From: Bacillota bacterium
GTDB taxonomy: Bacteria > Bacillota > Clostridia > Lachnospirales > Lachnospiraceae
Direction of reading: 5' to 3'
Length of the DNA: 5,233 nucleotides
NCBI GenBank assembly: GCA_023437715.1
Contig: JAEZFK010000070.1
Location: 1 to 5,233 of the forward strand
Shown here: in pieces, positions 1 through 5,233 of the stretch
How the letters are laid out: each line of letters starts with the position of its first letter
Position numbering within the stretch: the stretch's first letter is position 1
Position numbers and translations under genes: made by a program
Notes under the pieces: generated by a model
Databases searched by the model: none
Seen by the model: the letters and a program-made list of their open reading frames with translations, nothing else
What the model was told of the DNA's origin: nothing

Positions 1-3000
1 GTACCATAGTAATTGGACGTATAGGCAGCTTCTTCCGGTGCATACTTTTTATCCGCTTTTGATACAGACTTTTCAAAGGCTGCAGTAGTCTTTACGGATT
101 TTAAATTTCCTGCCGGACTGTTAACGCCATAGCGGGCTGCTGCCAGCAGGTTTAAATCTGCGTTCAGGGATTTTCCCGCCGGTCCTGTCTGCAGCATTAC
201 CATGTTGGAGGCGGCAGGATATTCTTCATATCCTTCTTCCAAGGGATCCTTTCTGGGGGAGCCGTTCACGTCACGAACCATGAGGCCTGCCCCTTCCTGC
301 TGGTTTGGATTGGTCCCGTTCTCCGGTCCCATCTGCTCTACAGTGATATCTGCAGTCAGGCTGAAATTCTTATTGGCGGGCACCTCGGCATAGTAGAAGG
401 TCAAGCCGTCATGTCCTGACTGCAGCTTTCCGCCTCTTGATTCAATCACCACATCCTGGACCGGACTTCCTTCCATACCCAGAGGCTCGCCGGAATCTGC
501 CGGCCAGGTATAATTAACTCCCACCTTATTGTCCAGCACATTGGAACTGAAGTTTAAATCCGTGGACTGTCCGAATGCAGAGGATCTCCAGAGGATTTCC
601 TCTTCCGGTCCGTTCCAGCTTCCCACCGGGCCGCTGTTGGTCCAGTGGAACGGTCCGCTCCCATTTAAGGCTTTCCACCAACGGTCTGCTGCTTCTACAC
701 GGAACGTGTGATGCTCCGCCGGGTCCAGCCCTGTTACCGTAAAAGACGTATCCTTTGTGGTATAAGTACCGTTGACATGATTAAAATAATCTCCTTCTGC
801 CGTATATACAGGCTTTCCGTCTGCGTAAACCCGGTATGCGTAGATACCTGATTCATCTTCCGGTTCATCCCATGTCAGAATAAAATCATTGCCGGACTGA
901 GATACTTCTAACCCGCTGCTTTTCCATACCGGTGCCAGATAATCATAAGCCTTGGTTGTTTTTACGGTTTCCTCCTCATACTCATAGATCTGGTCCGAGT
1001 CCGTAAATGCTTCCAGATACACATCGTTGCTGTCTTCCAGCATACGGCCGATGGTCATGGTGATCTCATCTGCCTCCGGTTTCTCAAGCTGGTAATTATA
1101 AACCGTGGCGGCCAGCTCGCCGTTTACATAAGCCCGATACCCCCGTATCCTGGAATCTGCCGCCCTGGCCGACTTGAATCTGGCAGTTCCCCAGGTGTAT
1201 CCGATTCCGCTGAATGTTACTTTTCCATTTGCCGGTTCTTTGACCTCCCGGTCTTCTCCTCCTGATGTGTTCCAGTCATATTGGAGCCCCAGCACCTTGT
1301 TTCCCGGAGCATCTACCGCATATACCTTAAACACATAGGTCATGTCAGGGGAAAGTCCTCCCAGTTCACAGGAAGTAGCGGTCACAGGCTTTGTTACGTC
1401 GATCAATACATCGTTTACGTAAGTCTCAATGATATAGCCTTTTATTCCACCGCTGCCGGTCTCCTGCTCCCCGTCTTCCGCAGCAGGCCATTTCAGCTTC
1501 ACCCTTCGTTCTGATCCGCTCTTTGAGGCCTCCGACGCACTGGCAACCGTCAAAACATCGTCAGGCCATACCGGCTTTGCCATGGCATCATAGGAAACCG
1601 TGGACTGGGTCGTTGTTCCTGTAAAGCTTAAGTCATTGGAGAATTTTACGGACCCCCATGCCTTATAATCAGCTGCTGCCGCATCATCATCCTTTTTCTC
1701 AATCCCTCTCCAGTTCATAACCACGTTATGGAAGGCTGCATTGGTCACACCCGCCAGCTTTTCCGAGGTTTTTGCCAGAGACGGATCAATGTTGGTAAAG
1801 GTAATATCCTGAAAATACAAATCATGGTGACTGTGCCATGGCTGGTACATCTTTTCATAATCCACTGATGCCGCTATTTCAAACGTATTTTTTGTGATGG
1901 TATCTGCCGTAATATTGTACGCATCGATCTGATAAAACTCCGCCGGCTTATCTGCCGGTTCTACTGTCACGGCCTGATTGGCATCGGAGTAAGACGTGCT
2001 AAAGGTAAATACCTGCTGGGCATCTCCTACGGCACAGTCACGGATCAGGATATCAGATACCCCGCCTCCGTTTACAGGAGCGCTTTTGAAGCGGAACGGC
2101 ATGTCGCTGTGGTTTAAGACATTGTCTTCCACCAGCATTTCACCAATGCCCGCTCCGGTGTGGCTGCCTGCTGCAATGGCACCTCCATGGCATTCACGGA
2201 GGAAGTTATTAAAGGTCCAGATATTGCTTGACGGCTTCTGTTCCGTATCCTGAACGCCTTTGCCCATACCGGTGGCAAAATTGACCGCATCATCGCCTGT
2301 GTCAAAGAAATTGTTAAAAACCATTGCCTCCCGGGTATTGCCAAGCTCAATGCCATCCCCATTATTGGCATCGTATGTAATGTATTTTACATTTTCGGAA
2401 ACAACGTGTTCGCTGTCAAGAACTGCTATGGTATGGTTAGCAGGATTTTCCACCGTGATTCCTTCGATATAAACTCCTTTTACGCCCCGAAGGACGATCA
2501 GATTTGGCCTCATGGCATAAGCTTCACTGTCGCTAAGCCCTTTTCCTTTCCCCATATCAAAGGCACTCTTGGCCAATATGCCAAAATTACTGCTGCCGGA
2601 AACCTTGCTGTTGCTTCCCGCCACCCAGTTCTTTAAAGCATATTTTTTAAACTCTGCCTTTGTCCAGTCAGGATCACCGCTTTGTCTTTTCTGGTAAGCC
2701 GGGGAGTAACCGTCTCCGCTTATGGTGCTTCCGGAACCGTATTTCCAGCCATTGCCGTAAACCGTGCCTTTTCCAACAATGCGGATATTCTCAAACTCCC
2801 CGTTCTCATCCGCGCTGTAGGTATTGATCAGGGCCCAGGATCTGGTATCGGTAGAATAAGGATACAGCAGATAGTTCTGGTCATAATGGATCACATCAGG
2901 AGAACCGAAAAGAACTGCCCCCTCCTTCAGCTCCAGAGTCATGTTGCTCTTTAAATACAGGGAACCGGACATATAGATTCCCTCTGGGATCACTACCTTT

Positions 3001-3809
3001 CCGCCTTCGCTGCATGCATCAATGGCGCTCTGAATGGCCTTTGTGTTCTTTACAATAAAGGCATCAGTCTCCTCATTGCTGGAGGTAAAGCCTGCTTCAA
3101 CCTTCTCCGCTCCGTAATCCCGGATATCAAATACTTCCGGCGTCCCTGCGGTGGACCAGACAATGGAAGCCCTGTCCCCCAGTTCGGTCCCATCTGTATC
3201 AACCGCTGCGACAGAAAAAGTATAACTGGTGTCAGGCGTGAGCCCATCCGCCCGGAAGGTATGGATATCTGTCTTTACCATATCGATCCCCTGGTCATCA
3301 TAATATCCGTAAAAGGCGTTCATATATGTATTGGCCCAGTCCGCATGCTTTGCAAAATTGCTTCTTGCATCACCTATCTTAACTTCATCGCAATATACAT
3401 TGTAATTTGCCACATCCTCATAATTCTCCGGCTTGTCCCAGACCAGAGTAATGGATGTATCATCATAAGCAAGCTTTGGAACTCTTACATTTGTCACGTC
3501 ATAGCTTCCTTCTGATCTGCTGTAACGGCTCTCGCCTGTCAGTGAAAGCTCAGCATTGGATGGAGAGGCAGCCGCAATCGATGGGGTAGCCGCTGTCTCC
3601 AGCATGGAGACCATCCCATATGCCTGTGAAGCATCGGCATCGGATGGGGTGGCAGCCGCCATGGATGGGGTAGCTTCTCTCATGCCGTTTCGTGCTGAGG
3701 ATAATTCTGCATAAGCAGTCCCTCCGCCGTACGCTCCAAACTGGGGCAGCATTGCCATGGCAAGGAATACAGCCAATGCCTTCCTGCACCGCTTTAATAT
3801 AGCATTCAT
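1..3809 (-). CDS. Secreted modular GH28 exo-polygalacturonase-like pectinase with FnIII modules (C-terminus beyond left edge)
   Basis: The frame is open for 1269 codons without a stop and runs off the left edge. The ATG at 3809-3807 is chosen because GGGAGGG lies 7 nt upstream and a signal peptide follows: KRCRK, a hydrophobic stretch at about residues 11-26, likely cleavage after AYA (34). Visible order: ATPSxA linker (46-86), FnIII (about 104-222), GH28 beta-helix (about 226-725), FnIII-like modules (about 745-846, 852-950, 958-1060), then a beta-sandwich (from about 1072) with DGLTFYY (1134-1140) and GLMVRD (1175-1180), resembling DUF1349/LamG-type domains. GH28 active-site counterparts are NNGDGIE (Asp485), TGDD (Asp506, Asp507), CHG (His541) and RFK (Arg573, Lys575). 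The leading FnIII plus GSHTGA (548-553) and RFKS resemble the PehX-type exo-acting branch, so release of galacturonate mono- or disaccharides from pectin outside the cell is inferred. Endo action or a decorated substrate is not excluded. GH28 membership is secure; exo mode is less so. An anchor or further binding module may lie beyond the edge. Confidence 0.93.
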   Translation of the reverse strand, partial: MNAILKRCRKALAVFLAMAMLPQFGAYGGGTAYAELSSARNGMREATPSMAAATPSDADASQAYGMVSMLETAATPSIAAASPSNAELSLTGESRYSRSEGSYDVTNVRVPKLAYDDTSITLVWDKPENYEDVANYNVYCDEVKIGDARSNFAKHADWANTYMNAFYGYYDDQGIDMVKTDIHTFRADGLTPDTSYTFSVAAVDTDGTELGDRASIVWSTAGTPEVFDIRDYGAEKVEAGFTSSNEETDAFIVKNTKAIQSAIDACSEGGKVVIPEGIYMSGSLYLKSNMTLELKEGAVLFGSPDVIHYDQNYLLYPYSTDTRSWALINTYSADENGEFENIRIVGKGTVYGNGWKYGSGSTISGDGYSPAYQKRQSGDPDWTKAEFKKYALKNWVAGSNSKVSGSSNFGILAKSAFDMGKGKGLSDSEAYAMRPNLIVLRGVKGVYIEGITVENPANHTIAVLDSEHVVSENVKYITYDANNGDGIELGNTREAMVFNNFFDTGDDAVNFATGMGKGVQDTEQKPSSNIWTFNNFLRECHGGAIAAGSHTGAGIGEMLVEDNVLNHSDMPFRFKSAPVNGGGVSDILIRDCAVGDAQQVFTFSTSYSDANQAVTVEPADKPAEFYQIDAYNITADTITKNTFEIAASVDYEKMYQPWHSHHDLYFQDITFTNIDPSLAKTSEKLAGVTNAAFHNVVMNWRGIEKKDDDAAAADYKAWGSVKFSNDLSFTGTTTQSTVSYDAMAKPVWPDDVLTVASASEASKSGSERRVKLKWPAAEDGEQETGSGGIKGYIIETYVNDVLIDVTKPVTATSCELGGLSPDMTYVFKVYAVDAPGNKVLGLQYDWNTSGGEDREVKEPANGKVTFSGIGYTWGTARFKSARAADSRIRGYRAYVNGELAATVYNYQLEKPEADEITMTIGRMLEDSNDVYLEAFTDSDQIYEYEEETVKTTKAYDYLAPVWKSSGLEVSQSGNDFILTWDEPEDESGIYAYRVYADGKPVYTAEGDYFNHVNGTYTTKDTSFTVTGLDPAEHHTFRVEAADRWWKALNGSGPFHWTNSGPVGSWNGPEEEILWRSSAFGQSTDLNFSSNVLDNKVGVNYTWPADSGEPLGMEGSPVQDVVIESRGGKLQSGHDGLTFYYAEVPANKNFSLTADITVEQMGPENGTNPNQQEGAGLMVRDVNGSPRKDPLEEGYEEYPAASNMVMLQTGPAGKSLNADLNLLAAARYGVNSPAGNLKSVKTTAAFEKSVSKADKKYAPEEAAYTSNYYG
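3552..3674 (-). repeat. Degenerate ATPSxA linker repeats after the signal peptide
   Basis: Four copies of a six-residue motif occur at residues 46-51 (ATPSMA), 53-58 (ATPSDA), 74-79 (ATPSIA) and 81-86 (ASPSNA), in two pairs separated by about 15 residues. At DNA level the plus strand shows repeated GATGGGGTAGC-like units. The stretch is rich in Ala, Pro, Ser and Thr and sits between the mature N-terminus and the first FnIII module, as expected of a flexible, possibly O-glycosylated spacer. Similar ATPSNA-type linkers are common in Lachnospiraceae surface proteins (from memory, not searched). Confidence 0.75.
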
Positions 3810-3816
3810 GTTTGTT

Positions 3817-3823
3817 CCCTCCC
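3817..3823 (-). promoter_or_regulatory. Ribosome binding site of the GH28 gene
   Basis: The minus strand reads GGGAGGG followed by 7 nt (AACAAAC) and ATG. This is a near-ideal Firmicute Shine-Dalgarno sequence and fixes the pectinase start at 3809. The next upstream in-frame region has no ATG and soon meets a TAA. Confidence 0.85.
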
Positions 3824-3832
3824 AAATAATAG

Positions 3833-3846
3833 TGTAAGCGCTTACA
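3833..3846 (-). promoter_or_regulatory. Perfect cre / LacI-family operator in the pectinase leader (proximal copy)
   Basis: TGTAAGCGCTTACA is a perfect 14-bp palindrome and matches every position of the CcpA catabolite-responsive element consensus TGWAANCGNTNWCA. Its centre lies about 30 bp upstream of the pectinase ATG, between the AT-rich promoter region and the ribosome binding site. Bound protein would therefore most likely act as a roadblock or downstream operator. CcpA is the first candidate; another LacI-family regulator, such as one responding to pectin breakdown products, would recognise the same central CG palindrome type. Confidence 0.8.
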
Positions 3847-3884
3847 ACATGATTTTACAGGGAAGAAACTCATTAATCAACCCC

Positions 3885-3913
3885 CTCTTTGAATTTATTA
3901 TAATTTTTGTCAA
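3885..3913 (-). promoter_or_regulatory. Candidate promoter region of the GH28 gene
   Basis: The minus strand contains a perfect TTGACA (3913-3908) and a perfect TATAAT (3902-3897), but they are only 5 nt apart and cannot form one promoter. TATAAT as the -10 would start transcription near 3890 and give a leader of about 80 nt containing the cre site, but its own -35 is poor (TTATTG-like at 18 nt spacing). TTGACA as the -35 lacks a good -10 at 17 nt. The surrounding sequence is so AT-rich that several -10-like sequences occur by chance. Only the region, not the exact promoter, is supported. Confidence 0.4.
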
Positions 3914-4031
3914 TAAATCCCAATAATTATAAATTTTTATTGTGAATTAAGACGTATCATTCGTTAAATTCATTATGTATTTTATATATTTTTTTCATAT
4001 GATTTTGGTCATTATTTTTGATTATTGAATG

Positions 4032-4045
4032 GTTAAGCGCTTACA
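4032..4045. promoter_or_regulatory. Second TAAGCGCTTA operator (distal copy)
   Basis: GTTAAGCGCTTACA shares the 10-bp palindromic core TAAGCGCTTA with the proximal operator and keeps its right arm, with the two outer left bases swapped, so it matches 12 of 14 cre positions. Its centre is 199 bp from the proximal site, close to 19 turns of B-form DNA, and about 280 bp upstream of the plus-strand gene. It could be an auxiliary site for the pectinase or act on either divergent promoter. Confidence 0.6.
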
Positions 4046-4209
4046 TTTTTCGACATTTTTTTGTTTTAAGGAAAACTGAACTGATTTTGGACAGATTATC
4101 AGAAACAAACGAAACAAATTTTAAGACTGGAATTGACTATTGGACTGCCGGAAAATCCGTGGGCTTACCCAATAAGAAATCATGGAAGATAGCAATAATT
4201 TCTGAATTG

Positions 4210-4218
4210 TGATAGAAT
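4210..4218 (+). promoter_or_regulatory. Candidate extended -10 promoter of the AlkZ-like gene
   Basis: TGATAGAAT fits the extended -10 pattern TGnTATAAT with one mismatch in the hexamer. The expected -35 position carries TAGCAA, which is weak, as is common with extended -10 promoters. Transcription would start near 4225, leaving a leader of about 95 nt before the ATG at 4319. Confidence 0.4.
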
Positions 4219-4234
4219 GGATACAGATCTTTTC

Positions 4235-4258
4235 CCGCAAAGAAAAAAAGAATTGCGG
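4235..4258 (+). other. Small inverted repeat in the predicted leader of the AlkZ-like gene
   Basis: CCGCAA (4235-4240) and TTGCGG (4253-4258) can pair as a 6-bp stem around a purine-rich 12-nt loop. It lies just downstream of the candidate extended -10. There is no U-tract after the stem, so it is not a standard intrinsic terminator. It may be a stabilising 5' hairpin or chance. Confidence 0.3.
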
Positions 4259-4306
4259 ACATTTCTGTATCAAAAGAGAGCACACTAATAAAGCTGGAAA
4301 TTTACC

Positions 4307-4311
4307 GGGAG
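4307..4311 (+). promoter_or_regulatory. Ribosome binding site of the AlkZ-like gene
   Basis: GGGAG followed by AAAACCT (7 nt) precedes the ATG at 4319. This spacing is typical, and the first residues (MITLTNRQARHFML) read as the usual family N-terminus, so this start is preferred. Confidence 0.75.
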
Positions 4312-4318
4312 AAAACCT

Positions 4319-5233
4319 ATGATCACTTTAACGAACAGACAGGCAAGACATTTTATGCTTCTAAAGCACGGGCTGCTGGGTGAGCACAAATTTAAGGGCA
4401 AGCAGGGCGCCTTTGATTTTGTGCGCCAGGCAGGCTGTATTCAGTTTGATCCGGTCGATTCCTGCGGAAAGAATGCGGAGCTCACGCTCCAGTCCCGTGT
4501 CAAGGGCTTTACAAAGCAAACGCTTTACGAGCTGCTGTATAATGACCGAAAGCTTGTGGATTATCCCGACAAAAACCTTTCCATCATTCCCACCGAAGAC
4601 TGGCCATACTTTGAACGTTATCGGAATGCCGCACGAGAAGGCGGACGGCGTTTCAAAGAACTGGCGGAACTGGAAGCAAGCACGAAGGATTACATCCGGG
4701 CAAACGGGGCGGTCGGCTCCGACAGCTTACCCATACAGGGCAGCATACACTGGCATTCTTCCATTCATTGGAGCGGTAATTGGAGCGGCGATACCAATGC
4801 GTCACGGGCAGTGCTGGAACAGCTCTATTCTACCGGTGAGCTGATCATTCACCATAAAAAAGGATCTCGGAAGTATTACGACCTCACCCATAAACATCTG
4901 CCTGCCGAACTCCTCGACATTCCTGACCCGCTGCCGGATGAATTTGAGCATCAAAAATGGCGTATTCTTCGGCGGATAGGCGCGGTAGGGCTTCTATGGA
5001 ATCGTTCTTCCGATGCATGGTTAAATATTTGGGGGCTTAAAACTCCTCAAAGAACTGAAATGTTCAAAGAATTGCTTGACGAAGGGAAAATTCTGCAAGT
5101 CAGTGTAGACGGCTTAAAAGATATTCTTTTCTGCCAGGCAGAGGATTTATCTCTTATAGATACTGTACTACAAACCGATACTTATAAACCACGCTGTGAA
5201 CTGATTGCACCGCTTGACTGCATGATGTGGGAC
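4319..5233 (+). CDS. AlkZ/YcaQ-family winged-helix DNA glycosylase-like protein (C-terminus beyond right edge)
   Basis: The frame gives 305 codons with no stop and ends exactly at the window edge; full-length family members are roughly 350-400 residues, so perhaps the last fifth is missing. Family signs (HTH_42, PF06224) are the N-terminal LTNRQARHFML helix, IQFDPV at 41-46, the winged-helix segment SRAVLEQLYSTGEL (162-175), the RKYYDLTHKHLP strand and turn (184-195), and LIAPLDCMMWD (295-305), which matches the usual SPFDNLLWDR-type block. Gln42-Phe43-Asp44 is the QxD form of the catalytic motif, as in E. coli YcaQ rather than the QxQ of Streptomyces AlkZ. Characterised relatives excise N7-alkylated bases and unhook interstrand crosslinks in DNA in the cytoplasm; many clostridial paralogs are untested, so activity here is inferred. 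No operon partner is visible. G+C falls from about 55% at 4381-4500 to about 38% at 5041-5160. Confidence 0.88.
   Translation, partial: MITLTNRQARHFMLLKHGLLGEHKFKGKQGAFDFVRQAGCIQFDPVDSCGKNAELTLQSRVKGFTKQTLYELLYNDRKLVDYPDKNLSIIPTEDWPYFERYRNAAREGGRRFKELAELEASTKDYIRANGAVGSDSLPIQGSIHWHSSIHWSGNWSGDTNASRAVLEQLYSTGELIIHHKKGSRKYYDLTHKHLPAELLDIPDPLPDEFEHQKWRILRRIGAVGLLWNRSSDAWLNIWGLKTPQRTEMFKELLDEGKILQVSVDGLKDILFCQAEDLSLIDTVLQTDTYKPRCELIAPLDCMMWD

Larger units (their letters stand above)
3847..4318. other. AT-rich divergent intergenic control region
   Basis: No convincing gene lies here. Positions 3901-4020 are about 18% G+C by count, against roughly 50% in the flanking genes. The region holds candidate pectinase promoter elements, the distal operator, a small nested inverted repeat (TATTGG at 4138-4143 pairing with CCAATA at 4169-4174, with CGGA/TCCG inside) and the candidate promoter and leader of the plus-strand gene. 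A 64-codon plus-strand frame from TTG at 4018 has no ribosome binding site and overlaps the operator, so it is not called. Confidence 0.75.

Noticed and set aside
202..2954. Several short plus-strand and minus-strand frames (60-90 codons) across the left half of the window
   Set aside because: All lie inside the continuous 1269-codon minus-strand frame whose translation shows signal peptide, FnIII and GH28 motifs. They lack ribosome binding sites and resemble no family.
3261..3515. An 84-codon plus-strand frame rich in Ile/Val resembling a membrane peptide
   Set aside because: It is antisense to the N-terminal FnIII module of the pectinase. The hydrophobic look comes from the complement of Asp/Asn/Tyr codons, and there is no ribosome binding site.
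4138..4174. Nested inverted repeat (TATTGG/CCAATA enclosing CGGA/TCCG) as a terminator or riboswitch
   Set aside because: No U-tract follows, no upstream plus-strand gene would need termination, and the arms are short with unpaired gaps. No known riboswitch pattern was recognised.
4018..4212. Possible 64-codon small protein in the intergenic region
   Set aside because: It starts with TTG, has no Shine-Dalgarno sequence, covers the distal operator and ends at the candidate promoter of the next gene. No recognisable domain or membrane segment supports it.
4380..4844. A 154-codon plus-strand frame overlapping the AlkZ-like gene
   Set aside because: It is an out-of-frame reading of the AlkZ-like gene, begins at a GTG within it without a ribosome binding site, and is rich in Arg/Ser as shadow frames usually are. 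The overlapping frame has clear family motifs.

Overview
The window looks like chromosomal DNA from a plant-polysaccharide-degrading Firmicute, most likely a Lachnospiraceae / Clostridium cluster XIVa relative. The reasons are strong GGAGG-type ribosome binding sites, moderate-GC genes separated by a very AT-rich control region, Pro/Ser/Ala linkers of the ATPSxA type, a Gram-positive Sec signal, and a perfect match to the Firmicute catabolite-responsive element (cre) consensus. The taxon is inferred from these features, not proven.

Two divergently transcribed genes are present and both run off the window. Positions 3809 down to 1 (minus strand) hold one uninterrupted reading frame of at least 1269 codons. 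It encodes a large secreted modular pectinase: signal peptide, ATPSxA linker, one fibronectin type III (FnIII) domain, a GH28 polygalacturonase beta-helix with its catalytic Asp residues in place, three more FnIII-like modules, and the start of a concanavalin/DUF1349-like beta-sandwich cut by the left edge. Because it has no stop inside the window, it is easily missed in favour of the many short frames that overlap it.

Positions 4319 to 5233 (plus strand) hold the first 305 codons of an AlkZ/YcaQ-family (HTH_42) winged-helix protein, a presumptive DNA glycosylase for alkylated or crosslinked DNA, with a Q-F-D catalytic-type motif.

Between them lies a ~509 bp divergent control region (3810-4318). 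Its core is about 82% A+T. It carries two copies of the palindrome TAAGCGCTTA with centres 199 bp apart. The copy nearest the pectinase is a perfect 14/14 cre match in the predicted leader; the distal copy is a near match. The simplest reading is that the pectinase is controlled by carbon catabolite repression (CcpA) or a LacI-family sugar regulator, possibly with DNA looping. The repair gene shares the intergenic region but has its own candidate extended -10 promoter and ribosome binding site. No functional link between the two genes is evident.

No RNA genes, mobile elements or CRISPR arrays were seen, and no evidence of a wholly new system. The most interesting items are the paired operators and the modular architecture of the pectinase.
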